IMG/VR virus record: IMGVR_UViG_3300042475_003226 | Location: 1-23,968 of that record | Length of the DNA stretch: 23,968 bases | From: a virus | Strand: one strand, 5' to 3' | Part shown: one piece after another, positions 1-6,307 of the stretch | How the letters are laid out: each line of letters starts with the position of its first letter | Position numbering within the stretch: the first letter of the stretch is position 1 | Notes under the pieces: generated by a model | What the model was told of the DNA's origin: nothing | Seen by the model: only the letters and a program-made list of their open reading frames with translations | The model's database searches: none | Translations under genes and position numbers: made by a program

Positions 1-42
1 CATCTTTAGCTCGCCTTCATAGGCTTCGACTTCAAGGTTCAT
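1..42 (-). CDS. 5' end of an unidentified gene, cut by the window edge
   Basis: An ATG on the minus strand opens a frame reading MNLEVEAYEGELKM, which continues past the window start. Its ATG shares one base with the TAA stop of the preceding 101-aa gene, the same stop-start coupling as in the rest of this run. Too little is visible to name it. Confidence 0.55.
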   Translation of the reverse strand, partial: MNLEVEAYEGELKM

Positions 43-347
43 TAGAACCTCTTCCATTCATACTCAGAGTTGCCCGTCTTGAATCGCACATACTCAACAC
101 CATCATCCTCAGTGCGTTCTTCAAGGATCTCGGTGATCAGAGTAGTCTGCCACCAGTCTTGCGCAGAGTATGAGCGGGCGTAGTGAGAACCAACTATCAT
201 CACAGCACCAATCTGAGGCCGTGCGTTTTCTTGAATTTCCTTATCAATCATCTTTCCTGTATCCTGATCAAACACCGGAAAGATAGCTTGACTCATCTGA
301 CCAGAGTCCCCAGCACCATCACGAGTACGACGAAGAGAGTAAGGCAT
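42..347 (-). CDS. Hypothetical phage protein, 101 aa
   Basis: I do not recognise this protein. It is a small soluble protein with no signal peptide, membrane segment or obvious catalytic motif. The N-terminus is basic (SLRRTRDGAGDSGQ) and the C-terminal half is rich in Glu and aromatic residues, ending in EYEWKRF. Its ATG overlaps the stop of the upstream 129-aa gene by one base, and its own stop overlaps the next ATG by one base. It is therefore the third gene of a translationally coupled chain that continues out of the window. Confidence 0.7.
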   Translation of the reverse strand: MPYSLRRTRDGAGDSGQMSQAIFPVFDQDTGKMIDKEIQENARPQIGAVMIVGSHYARSYSAQDWWQTTLITEILEERTEDDGVEYVRFKTGNSEYEWKRF

Positions 348-736
348 TAGTCAGTCACCTTCTTATAACGATTGATAGAACCATCAGCTTCTTCAACCAT
401 GATCTCATCCTTGTAAGCGGCCAGGACCCGAGCCTCGCCCTCTGCAATGACGCGATTACTGTCCCGGAGCTTACGCAGCACAGCGTTAGCAATACCAAAC
501 TTATTACGGTTGGTTTCCTTTGCTTGCTCGACAGCCTCTGCACACTCCCGATACACATCATCAGGCAATGACCAGGACATATCGACACCCGCATCTAAAG
601 CACCAACACGACGAAGGTATTCCTGGCCGCCATCAACAGAGATAGACCCGCACGTGCAGGTGACGAAGTCGTGTCGGTGCCTGGAGAAGATGAAGTCCCC
701 ACAGCTCAAGCAGGACATGGCGTTCTGAATAATCAT
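347..736 (-). CDS. Zinc-ribbon-like hypothetical phage protein, 129 aa
   Basis: The N-terminus has the pattern CxxCG (Cys9, Cys12) followed by CTCG (Cys27, Cys29), separated by a His-rich stretch SRHRHDF. This fits a small zinc ribbon of the kind common in short proteins of T4-like phages ('SCGD...RHRHDFVxCxCG...DGGxxYLRR'). Residues from about 55 onward are charged and probably helical. The ATG at 736 overlaps the TGA of the upstream 55-aa gene (ATGA), and GGGAAG lies at a suitable distance, which supports this start over the internal Met7. The role is unknown; metal or nucleic-acid binding is inference from the Cys pattern. Confidence 0.75.
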   Translation of the reverse strand: MIIQNAMSCLSCGDFIFSRHRHDFVTCTCGSISVDGGQEYLRRVGALDAGVDMSWSLPDDVYRECAEAVEQAKETNRNKFGIANAVLRKLRDSNRVIAEGEARVLAAYKDEIMVEEADGSINRYKKVTD

Positions 737-900
737 TTCAACTTCCCATCATATGTACGAAGCCAAGGCTGGGCCATGAGATACTTATCACCCAGCTTCT
801 GAGCGACACCATACCAGTAATCCTTGAACTTTGGATCCTGGGCACGATCGCCCGCTTCACGACACCTATCGATCGCTGTCAGTGCTTGAGCCCAATTCAT
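733..900 (-). CDS. Small hypothetical protein, 55 aa
   Basis: The frame starts MNWAQALTAIDRCREAGDR and ends WLRTYDGKLK. It is a short soluble, probably helical protein that I do not recognise. Support comes from the ATGA overlap with the following zinc-ribbon gene and from filling exactly the space between it and the 71-aa gene upstream. Confidence 0.6.
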   Translation of the reverse strand: MNWAQALTAIDRCREAGDRAQDPKFKDYWYGVAQKLGDKYLMAQPWLRTYDGKLK

Positions 901-901
901 A

Positions 902-1117
902 TTACAATCCCAAGATAGAGGAAACTTTTTTCGGATCCGAAGTCAGACCCTTACCCGAACGCAGATACTCTACGATCTGCTCGAAGTAGAACGCGCTGTC
1001 TTCATGACCCGCTCCATTGAGCTGCGCCGCGCATTCACGAGTAAACTGCATCAGAGTCATCGGATTAATCCGGTCATCTCCAATCGGCTTCTGAACTTTA
1101 CCACCACGTTGATACAT
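902..1117 (-). CDS. Hypothetical phage protein, 71 aa
   Basis: I choose the ATG at 1117 (MYQRGGKVQKPIGDDR...) because GGAG lies about 7 nt upstream. An upstream in-frame extension would run through the inverted repeat at 1138-1228. The protein is soluble and probably helical (NPMTLMQFTRECAAQLNG, FEQIVEYLRSG) and I recognise no domain. It is the first gene of the run leading to the left edge of the window. It is preceded by a sigma70-like promoter (1232-1260) and a strongly structured leader, so its expression may be controlled at RNA level. Confidence 0.65.
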   Translation of the reverse strand: MYQRGGKVQKPIGDDRINPMTLMQFTRECAAQLNGAGHEDSAFYFEQIVEYLRSGKGLTSDPKKVSSILGL

Positions 1118-1137
1118 AATATAATCTCCAAAAAAGG

Positions 1138-1228
1138 AATATGGACAGGGTCGACTCACCTAGGGAATTTACAAAGAATTCAATCCCAACCCAATTTACG
1201 AAAAGTCACTCGTGACCCTGTCCATATT
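1138..1228 (-). promoter_or_regulatory. Structured 5' leader: 15-bp perfect inverted repeat
   Basis: Bases 1138-1152 (AATATGGACAGGGTC on plus) are the exact reverse complement of 1214-1228, with 61 nt between. The distal part holds a second perfect hairpin (GTCAC-TC-GTGAC, 1205-1216) that would compete with it. On the minus strand the transcript would begin in the outer arm. The closing arm is followed by CCTTTTTT, and the GGAG ribosome site of the 71-aa gene follows directly. A nine-codon frame (MDRVTSDFS, 1196-1225) starts at the predicted +1. It could be an attenuator-like leader or an RNA-stabilising stem. Confidence 0.55.
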
Positions 1229-1231
1229 CTA

Positions 1232-1260
1232 GTTATAGCCCAGCTGAGGAATAAAGTCAA
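1232..1260 (-). promoter_or_regulatory. Sigma70-like promoter
   Basis: On the minus strand TTGACT (1255-1260) and TATAAC (1232-1237) are separated by 17 bp. The -35 directly follows the TAG stop of the 61-aa gene. The predicted start point is near 1225, inside the outer arm of the leader inverted repeat. Confidence 0.65.
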
Positions 1261-1446
1261 CTAGGATATTTTCTCTGTGCGCATAACATAGTCGCTGACC
1301 ATATCAAAGAAGTCTTCTGGCTTGTTGATAGACATCAACAGCAGACTGTCCCGGATATTCTCGTCGATTCCATGTTTATAGAAGTAGTCTTCGACGGCGC
1401 GGGCAACGGTTTCCTCACCGAAATACAGGCACGAAGGACATTCCAT
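1261..1446 (-). CDS. Hypothetical protein, 61 aa
   Basis: This small soluble protein begins MECPSCLYFGEETVARAVED. The N-terminal CPSC pair could bind a metal, but there is no second Cys pair. The rest is acidic and helical. The GGAG sequence inside the end of the upstream gene gives a good ribosome site, and only one base separates the genes, so the two are coupled. Family not recognised. Confidence 0.6.
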   Translation of the reverse strand: MECPSCLYFGEETVARAVEDYFYKHGIDENIRDSLLLMSINKPEDFFDMVSDYVMRTEKIS

Positions 1447-1447
1447 C

Positions 1448-1738
1448 TCACATCTCCATCATACGTTCGAAGGCAAAACGCTCAGCATGAGCGTCATAGT
1501 TGCAGCAGTCACGGAATGTGACCTTGAACTTCATCATCTCGAGAGCGGTATCAGCGAGGCGAGCAATCGAGTAATTCGAAGGCGATTTCTCGTTGTAGTA
1601 CTCGATATAGATCCAGTTGATCAGATCATGATTGGCGTTCCAGCCCTGCATGATCTTGACAACCTCACCACGGATGGTGCCAGCGGCGGATTCGTAGCGA
1701 ACGCGATCGCCAACGAGAACGGTCTTGGGAGCAGCCAT
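1448..1738 (-). CDS. Hypothetical protein, 96 aa, SH3-like N-terminus possible
   Basis: The N-terminal half (VLVGDRVRYESAAGTIRGEV, then IMQGW...NWIYIEYYNEK) has the alternating hydrophobic and Gly pattern of a small beta-barrel. This resembles SH3-like modules in many short phage proteins, but that is inference only. The C-terminal part is rich in Met and charged residues. It starts one base after the stop of the 43-aa gene with GGAAAG as ribosome site, and is co-transcribed from the promoter at 1903-1931. Confidence 0.65.
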   Translation of the reverse strand: MAAPKTVLVGDRVRYESAAGTIRGEVVKIMQGWNANHDLINWIYIEYYNEKSPSNYSIARLADTALEMMKFKVTFRDCCNYDAHAERFAFERMMEM

Positions 1739-1739
1739 C

Positions 1740-1871
1740 TTACTTTCCTTCTTCCATCTTCTTCAGACGTTCAGCTTCCTCGACGGCCCACTGGAAATCG
1801 CCAGGACGAGCGTTGCCATTCTTGTAAGCAGTTTCGAGCATCCGCTCCAGCATTTCACTCATCTTCTGCAT
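1740..1871 (-). CDS. Small hypothetical protein, 43 aa
   Basis: The frame starts MQKMSEMLERMLETAYKNGN and ends EEAERLKKMEEGK. It is a short charged helical protein. AGAAGGAAG lies 6 nt before the ATG, and the gene is the first one behind a strong copy of the repeated promoter. It is followed after one base by the 96-aa gene. No family recognised. Confidence 0.6.
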   Translation of the reverse strand: MQKMSEMLERMLETAYKNGNARPGDFQWAVEEAERLKKMEEGK

Positions 1872-1902
1872 CTCAATCTTCCTTCTCTTCACTCTATATA
1901 CC

Positions 1903-1931
1903 CTTATCGCTCTTTTTCACAAAAAGGTCAA
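1903..1931 (-). promoter_or_regulatory. Repeat-family promoter with palindromic spacer
   Basis: TTGACC (1926-1931), a 17-bp spacer containing CTTTTTGTGAAAAAG, then GATAAG (1903-1908) followed by GGTATATAG. The hexamers and the spacer dyad recur at several other sites in the window. Confidence 0.7.
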
Positions 1932-1951
1932 CAGCTCACTCATAAACAATT

Positions 1952-2155
1952 TCAGATGTCATAACCCTTACCGAAGTAGCCATTCTTATCGAGCACAAAA
2001 CCAGTCTCTTCGTTCGAGTCGAACTTACCATTGAGCTGAACAATGAGGTCTGACTTCACAGCCTGGATCCAGAACACATCGTTGAAGTTCTGGACCTCAA
2101 CCAAAACCGGGCCGCGGTAAGCTGTGAGCTGTTTGATGAGGTCTTTCTTAATCAT
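1952..2155 (-). CDS. Hypothetical protein, 67 aa
   Basis: The protein starts MIKKDLIKQLTAYRGPVLVE and ends NGYFGKGYDI. It has an alternating hydrophobic beta-rich core and no signal or membrane segment. GAAGGAA precedes the ATG at a good distance. It has its own promoter (2182-2210) and is followed by another (1903-1931), so it is a single-gene unit. Function unknown. Confidence 0.65.
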   Translation of the reverse strand: MIKKDLIKQLTAYRGPVLVEVQNFNDVFWIQAVKSDLIVQLNGKFDSNEETGFVLDKNGYFGKGYDI

Positions 2156-2181
2156 TCTATCGTTCCTTCACTTGATATCTC

Positions 2182-2210
2182 CTTATCCTGTTTTTTTCAG
2201 AATAAGTCAA
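2182..2210 (-). promoter_or_regulatory. Repeat-family promoter
   Basis: TTGACT (2205-2210), a 17-bp spacer (TATTCTGAAAAAAACAG), GATAAG (2182-2187), then GAGATATC. The palindrome in the spacer is less perfect here than in the other copies. Confidence 0.7.
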
Positions 2211-2218
2211 CAGCAAAA

Positions 2219-2590
2219 TCAGTCCATCGACATGAATTCGTAGCCCTTGCCAGACTTCCAGATGCAGCCGACCCGGGGGCCTGGGGGCTTAGTGTCATAG
2301 AAGCAGGTCATCTGATCGCTTACCTGAAAGACTGGCATGGGACCGTACCGATCGAAATTATGTTCTTTCGGATCGCCGATCGTCACCATAGTCAGCTTCG
2401 GATTGTGGTCACGAGCCTTCTGAGCCTGGGCGAGGCTACGACCAACCATTCGCTTGTAGTCGCTACCACCGTCCCAGCGGCCCGAATCCTTATAGGCATA
2501 CTTGGTGATGCCAACGGTGATCGGAGCCCGGCTAGGGTTGTCGATCGCAACGATCGGATTCTTGCGGAGTGTGTAAACGTAAATGCCCAT
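2219..2590 (-). CDS. Hypothetical phage protein, 123 aa
   Basis: I start it at the ATG at 2590 (MGIYVYTLRKNPIVAIDNPS). AGAAGGAAG lies just upstream, and a longer frame would run into the promoter at 2622-2650. The protein is soluble with many Gly, Tyr and Pro residues and two Cys. It contains a segment YKDSGRWDGGSDYKRMVGR. No known catalytic signature is visible. It forms a single-gene unit with its own promoter. Confidence 0.65.
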   Translation of the reverse strand: MGIYVYTLRKNPIVAIDNPSRAPITVGITKYAYKDSGRWDGGSDYKRMVGRSLAQAQKARDHNPKLTMVTIGDPKEHNFDRYGPMPVFQVSDQMTCFYDTKPPGPRVGCIWKSGKGYEFMSMD

Positions 2591-2621
2591 GTCATTCTTC
2601 CTTCTCTTGACCTTATAATTC

Positions 2622-2650
2622 AATATAGAGTCTTTTTCATAAAAAGACAA
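2622..2650 (-). promoter_or_regulatory. Repeat-family promoter with palindromic spacer
   Basis: TTGTCT (2645-2650), a 17-bp spacer TTTTATGAAAAAGACTC, TATATT (2622-2627), then GAATTATAAGG. The dyad CTTTTT-AT-GAAAAAG is perfect. It lies directly behind the hairpin terminator at 2661-2686. Confidence 0.65.
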
Positions 2651-2660
2651 CAGTTATTTT

Positions 2661-2686
2661 AAAAAGGGGACCGAAGCCCCCTTTTT
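2661..2686 (-). terminator. Intrinsic terminator of the 58-aa gene (symmetrical)
   Basis: AAAAAGGGG (2661-2669) pairs with CCCCTTTTT (2678-2686) around an 8-nt loop. Being A-flanked on one side and T-flanked on the other, it could work on both strands. It lies 11 bases after the stop of the 58-aa gene at 2697. Confidence 0.75.
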
Positions 2687-2696
2687 ATTTTAGCGA

Positions 2697-2873
2697 TTAA
2701 TCAATGAGTTCTTCGACATTGACGAGTTTGATTTCTGTGGTCCATTCGGGGATATCTTCGAGGTCGTTTTCGGTAGGAAGGTTTTCCCAAAGTTGGTTAT
2801 TGAACCAATCAATTTGGGTTTGGGTGAGAGGTTGTGAAGTTTGAAAGTTGTAGGTGTAAACTGGATTTTTCAT
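2697..2873 (-). CDS. Small acidic hypothetical protein, 58 aa
   Basis: The frame starts MKNPVYTYNFQTSQPLTQTQ and ends KLVNVEELID. It is acidic and rich in Trp, Asn and Gln, with no signal peptide. It is a single-gene unit: promoter at 2906-2934, AGAGGA ribosome site, coding frame, then the hairpin terminator at 2661-2686. The compact promoter-gene-terminator layout resembles the small host-takeover genes of T4-like phages, but the function is unknown. Confidence 0.6.
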   Translation of the reverse strand: MKNPVYTYNFQTSQPLTQTQIDWFNNQLWENLPTENDLEDIPEWTTEIKLVNVEELID

Positions 2874-2905
2874 TTTGGAGTTCCTCTGCTTGCTTTCGAT
2901 ATACC

Positions 2906-2934
2906 CTTATCCTCCGTTTTCACAAAAAGGTCAA
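2906..2934 (-). promoter_or_regulatory. Repeat-family promoter; -35 overlaps a stop codon
   Basis: TTGACC (2929-2934), a 17-bp spacer TTTTTGTGAAAACGGAG, GATAAG (2906-2911), then GGTATATCG. The TGA inside the -35 is the stop codon of the HD hydrolase gene. Confidence 0.7.
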
Positions 2935-3380
2935 CGACTATATTGCTTGGCTAGGATCTCGAGATAGAATTGATTGTACTTAGCCATACGATCAATGTCC
3001 TTTTGAGTGATGCCTTTCAACCGGCGGATGTCAGTGTTGTGACGGAGATCAGCCATCTTGACCAGCATTGCATCTTCGCTAGCGAGCACTCTCTGTTTGT
3101 ATTGATCATAGCTCTCGCCTGGCACCTTAGTGAGCACCCGAACAGCATTGATAACACGAGGGGTGCAGCCAATGTCTTCGAGATCCTGCCATGTGGTCTT
3201 TGTATCCTCAACAACATCGTGGAGCAATGCAACACACTGCAGCTCTTCATCATCTGTCTTGAGATAATGCATAACCTTTATCGGGTGGAGGATGTATGGC
3301 TTACCACCGCGGTCAAACTGACCTGCGTGTGCATTGGTAGCAAGAACTAATACCTTACCTAGAAGTTCGCCTTTTTTCAT
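2931..3380 (-). CDS. Stand-alone HD hydrolase of the SpoT/MESH1 type
   Basis: The 149-aa protein is a single HD domain like the hydrolase half of RelA/SpoT and like MESH1. Family enzymes remove the 3'-pyrophosphate of (p)ppGpp with a Mn2+ centre. The metal-binding set is visible: His32 (ILHP), His54-Asp55 in ALLHDVVEDT, and Asp111 in VKMADLRHN with Asn115. The start motif HAGQFDRGGKPYILHP is typical. No synthetase, TGS or ACT domain is present, so it could only degrade the alarmone, keeping an infected starved host in growth mode, or hydrolyse a related nucleotide. It has its own promoter (3406-3434), and its stop lies inside the next promoter's -35. The family call is firm; the substrate is inferred. 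Confidence 0.85.
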   Translation of the reverse strand: MKKGELLGKVLVLATNAHAGQFDRGGKPYILHPIKVMHYLKTDDEELQCVALLHDVVEDTKTTWQDLEDIGCTPRVINAVRVLTKVPGESYDQYKQRVLASEDAMLVKMADLRHNTDIRRLKGITQKDIDRMAKYNQFYLEILAKQYSR

Positions 3381-3405
3381 ATTCGATTCCTTTTCCTTAT
3401 ATACC

Positions 3406-3434
3406 CTTATCGCCTATTTTTATAAAAAGGTCAA
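3406..3434 (-). promoter_or_regulatory. Repeat-family promoter for the HD hydrolase
   Basis: TTGACC (3429-3434), a 17-bp spacer TTTTTATAAAAATAGGC, GATAAG (3406-3411), then GGTATATAAGG. It sits immediately behind the T-run of the terminator at 3445-3476. Confidence 0.7.
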
Positions 3435-3444
3435 CACCCCAGAC

Positions 3445-3476
3445 AAAAAAAGAGCAGGCCCTTTCGAGCCTGCTCT
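3445..3476 (-). terminator. Strong intrinsic terminator
   Basis: On the minus strand a 9-bp stem (AGAGCAGGC/GCCTGCTCT; plus 3451-3459 with 3468-3476) with an 8-nt loop is followed by seven Ts (3445-3451). It ends transcription of the replication block or of the candidate RNA just upstream. Confidence 0.85.
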
Positions 3477-3478
3477 CT

Positions 3479-3579
3479 ATGCGTGGACGGGAGGAACCCC
3501 ACCTGCCTTGCAGCTTCCCCGTCAATTCCAGTCGCCGAAGCACTTGCCTCTAGCATGAACGCGTCATACTTACACGCAT
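3479..3579 (-). ncRNA. Candidate structured small RNA
   Basis: About 100 nt without a convincing gene lie between a late-type box (3590-3597) and a strong terminator (3445-3476). A closing helix pairs 3573-3579 with 3479-3485 (7 bp, ATGCGTG/CACGCAT). Directly stacked on it, 3518-3523 pairs with 3486-3491 (GACGGG/CCCGTC), continued by GAA/TTC after a 2-nt bulge, with a CTGC-AAG-GCAG hairpin at its tip. The nested helices plus promoter and terminator suggest a small RNA of about 130-140 nt. Alternatively it is a long structured 3' UTR of the replication operon. No known RNA family is recognised. Confidence 0.4.
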
Positions 3580-3588
3580 TGTAATGTT

Positions 3589-3792
3589 TTATTTATATAA
3601 AGTAGTTACTTCATACGGAATGTTTTTTAAAAAAAATGCAGGTGTTTCACCATTAAATCCACCTCCAAGGTTCAGATGACGACATAAGTCCTTGGCCTGG
3701 TTGTTGGTTAGCTCGCTCTTAATGATGTTCCCTGTCACTGTCTCGAGCACATCAAACAGATTATTAGACTTCTGCATCTTGTAATTTACCAT
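3589..3792 (-). CDS. Hypothetical protein, 67 aa, last of the replication run
   Basis: The ATG at 3792 overlaps the TGA of the helicase gene by one base; the GTG one codon upstream is less likely. The sequence MVNYKMQKSNNLFDVLETVT...PYEVTTLYK is soluble, and the stretch SELTNNQAKDLCRHLNLGGGF looks helical. I do not recognise it. Coupling to the helicase gene suggests a co-expressed accessory protein, but nothing in the sequence shows a helicase-loader or SSB function. Confidence 0.6.
   Translation of the reverse strand: MVNYKMQKSNNLFDVLETVTGNIIKSELTNNQAKDLCRHLNLGGGFNGETPAFFLKNIPYEVTTLYK
3590..3597 (-). promoter_or_regulatory. T4-late-type promoter box
   Basis: TATAAATA on the minus strand, at the very end of the 67-aa gene. 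In T4 this sequence is the -10 of late promoters. The only thing between it and the terminator is the candidate RNA. Confidence 0.4.
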
Positions 3793-5180
3793 CACTTGAA
3801 TCCTTCAAACAGTTGCTTACGTTCATCCTGCATGCGCTGGCCAATCTGTGTCTTGTCCATCACAGGCGTATCATCGACGAGATCGTCTGTCGCATCTTCT
3901 ACATCATACAGTCTCATCTTTGATTTGTCAACGCCCACAACGAAACGCTTGAAGCGGTCTGGATCGTTGTAGCGATTCTTGAGCTGCTTAACCATGATCT
4001 GTTCGAGAGCGGCTAGCTCTTCAGATGAGATCAGCGCAAACATGAAGTCAGCCGTTGCGGGCAGACCGAAAGACTCAGAGGTGTCTTCGAGACCGACATC
4101 TGAGTTAGAGAAGCCCGAACGAGTCGTCTGAGTGGCTGAGACAATCGGAACATTGAACTCAACAGCCAGACCACGAAGCTCCTCTGCGATAGCCTTGATC
4201 ACCGTATATGAGTTGACATTAGAGCCTGCCTTAACACGTGACGAGGTACAGATGTTGAGGTAGTCAATGTAGATCACATCAGGAATGAAGTTCTTCTTGA
4301 GCTTCAACTCTTGTAAGAGGTGACGGAAGTTAGCAGAGCCGGCCGATGCAGTCGGATACTCCTTAATGATCAGCTTGCCCTTTGAGTTCTCCCTGATCTT
4401 AGCCATTCGCTTCTCATACGTGCTGCGGGGAAGATTAGCGAGGTCTCCAATCGGGCAGTCTAGCAAGTTGGCATCAATACGTTCTGCCACTCGTTCTTCT
4501 GCAAGCTCCAGGGTGATGTAGAGGACGTTCTTGTGGTCCTTGAGGTTCGCAGCAGCACAGCTACACATGAACATCGACTTACCAACGCCAGTACCAGCCA
4601 GAGCGATGTTTAGAGTCTTGTTAGGAAGACCTCCGCCAGTGATCTTGTTGAAGTAGTCGAGATCGAACTTCAGACGCTGCTCCTTACGATGATAGAAGTC
4701 ATAACGAGCCTCTGCATCTTCGATGAAGTCGTGTCCGATAGATGAGTCGAACGATACGGCAAGAGCATCCTGGAGGATCTTAGGAATAGCTCCCTTTGTC
4801 TGCTTCTTCTCACTCTTGTTATCTAGGATCGAGATCGATTCCATGATAGCATTGTAGATAGCTTTATCCTGACAGAACTTCTCTGTCGTATCGACAAGCC
4901 AGTCTACAGAGCGCTCGAGAGTATTAGGCTTGGTAACTTCATCGATTACACTCTTGGCTTGATCGAACAACTCCTGCTGAATCGATTTGTCTGAAAGGTC
5001 GACCTGCAGCGCTTCCTTCGAGGGGAAGGCATTATACTTCTGCACATAGTCTTCAATCAACTTGAAGACAATCTGCTCAGACTTCGTGTGGAAGTATGAG
5101 GTATCGAGGAAGGGGATAACCTTCCTCGCATACTCATCATTAGAAATGAGACTAGAAAGGATTACCTTCTCTGTGTTCAT
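3792..5180 (-). CDS. 41: Replicative DNA helicase, DnaB-type, T4 gp41-like
   Basis: At 462 aa it is close to T4 gp41 (475 aa). This family forms a hexameric 5'-3' helicase on the lagging strand and partners the primase. Residues 1-160 match the helical N-terminal domain in layout. The RecA-like ATPase domain follows, with Walker A AGTGVGKS (195-202, Lys201), Walker B VIYIDYLNI (302-310, Asp306) and the SATQTTRSG segment with Gln351. The stop overlaps the next ATG, and its own ATG overlaps the UvsX stop (ATGA). Polymerase, 92-aa protein, UvsX and this gene are thus read in order on one strand. No matching primase is seen in the window. Confidence 0.93.
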   Translation of the reverse strand: MNTEKVILSSLISNDEYARKVIPFLDTSYFHTKSEQIVFKLIEDYVQKYNAFPSKEALQVDLSDKSIQQELFDQAKSVIDEVTKPNTLERSVDWLVDTTEKFCQDKAIYNAIMESISILDNKSEKKQTKGAIPKILQDALAVSFDSSIGHDFIEDAEARYDFYHRKEQRLKFDLDYFNKITGGGLPNKTLNIALAGTGVGKSMFMCSCAAANLKDHKNVLYITLELAEERVAERIDANLLDCPIGDLANLPRSTYEKRMAKIRENSKGKLIIKEYPTASAGSANFRHLLQELKLKKNFIPDVIYIDYLNICTSSRVKAGSNVNSYTVIKAIAEELRGLAVEFNVPIVSATQTTRSGFSNSDVGLEDTSESFGLPATADFMFALISSEELAALEQIMVKQLKNRYNDPDRFKRFVVGVDKSKMRLYDVEDATDDLVDDTPVMDKTQIGQRMQDERKQLFEGFK

Positions 5181-6247
5181 TCTTCACCCATAGCATCGTA
5201 TACTTCTTGGACCGAATCTTCATCGGCAAGAATGTCGCCGTAGGCTACTCGATACTTCTTTTCCACAAACTCGCTAAATTTGCTGCAGGAGAGTACTGGC
5301 AGCCAGAAGTCTTTAGACTCTGTATCTTTGAATCGCCACTTCTTGTCTTCAATCTCTCCTGTAGACATGTCCACTCGCTGATACCAACCATTGGAAGGCT
5401 TGATAACATGACCACTACTAGTGGCCAGGTCAATAAGCCCCGACCATCGCGAAATGCCTCCTTCATGAAGAACCGTAACAGGAATCTTAGCTTTTTCACG
5501 AACATGCCGTGACTTCTCCACATTGATAATAAAGTTGTAGCCAGCTACCTCACCACCATCCTTCTCTTGCTGGCGACCAATGATAAAGATGTTATCTGCC
5601 GAGTAGTACGAACCCGTACCACCACCGACGATTGCTTTAGGGAACATACCGATTTCCATGTACGTATGGTTCACGACACACATAGGGATGTCCTTGAGTG
5701 TGAGGTGAGGTGTTACCATACGGAACAAAGACTTGAGCTGCTTTGCACGAGACATATCTGCAACCGACTTCTCGTTCAGACTGTCTTCTACTTCCTTCTT
5801 GGAAGCGAGGTTACCGATCGAGTCGACTACGATGATGATATGATCACCACGCTCGATGTTGTCGAGCTGACTCATGATATCGAACTTGAGTTGCTCGACG
5901 TCTGTGATAGGAGTATGGAGGACACGTGACGTGTCGATACCAAATGAGTTGAAGTAGGCCTGCGGCGTACCAAACTCTGAGTCATAGAACAGCAGCACAC
6001 CGTCCGCATACTTGTCGAGATACGACTTAGCCATCAGAAGCGAGAACGCAGTCTTAAAGTGCTTCGATGGTCCTGCGAACATCGTCAGGCCGGGAGTAAA
6101 GCCTCCATCGAGCTTGCCCGACAGAGCAACGTTTACGATAGGCACCTTGGTCTGGATCATATCCTTGTCTGAGAAGAACTTGGACTCCGACAGAATAGCA
6201 GTGTACTTCGATGTTGAATTCTTCTTTAGTTTATCAATAAGTGACAT
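5177..6247 (-). CDS. uvsX: UvsX-type RecA-like recombinase
   Basis: The 356-aa protein is a T4 UvsX-type recombinase, slightly shorter than T4 UvsX (391 aa). UvsX coats single-stranded DNA and catalyses strand invasion in recombination-dependent replication. The Walker A has the UvsX-specific form GPSKHFKT (59-66, Lys65), and Walker B is HIIIVVDSIG (Asp142). The glycine-rich VGGGTGSYYSADN segment sits where the DNA-binding loop L2 region is expected. It has a good promoter (6279-6307) and the site GGAG before the ATG. Its stop is coupled to the helicase start. Confidence 0.93.
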   Translation of the reverse strand: MSLIDKLKKNSTSKYTAILSESKFFSDKDMIQTKVPIVNVALSGKLDGGFTPGLTMFAGPSKHFKTAFSLLMAKSYLDKYADGVLLFYDSEFGTPQAYFNSFGIDTSRVLHTPITDVEQLKFDIMSQLDNIERGDHIIIVVDSIGNLASKKEVEDSLNEKSVADMSRAKQLKSLFRMVTPHLTLKDIPMCVVNHTYMEIGMFPKAIVGGGTGSYYSADNIFIIGRQQEKDGGEVAGYNFIINVEKSRHVREKAKIPVTVLHEGGISRWSGLIDLATSSGHVIKPSNGWYQRVDMSTGEIEDKKWRFKDTESKDFWLPVLSCSKFSEFVEKKYRVAYGDILADEDSVQEVYDAMGEE

Positions 6248-6278
6248 AATGACTCCTTGTAGCTCTAAGTGAACTTAC

Positions 6279-6307
6279 CTTATACGATGTTTTACTATAA
6301 AGGTCAA
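6279..6307 (-). promoter_or_regulatory. Promoter of uvsX; -35 overlaps a stop codon
   Basis: TTGACC (6302-6307), a 17-bp spacer TTTATAGTAAAACATCG, TATAAG (6279-6284). The TGA of the -35 is the stop of the 92-aa gene upstream. Confidence 0.75.

Noticed and set aside
1487-1945. Plus-strand 152-aa frame
   Set aside because: It lies opposite three well-supported minus-strand genes and a promoter; typical antisense shadow.
3517-3529. 13-nt match to the 900 region of 16S rRNA, and some likeness to the 5' end of tmRNA
   Set aside because: Too short to call an rRNA fragment, and no tmRNA tag frame, acceptor stem or CCA is present.
3429-3553. Minus-strand frame MLEASASATG... through the candidate RNA
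   Set aside because: It has no ribosome site and reads through the terminator and into the next promoter.
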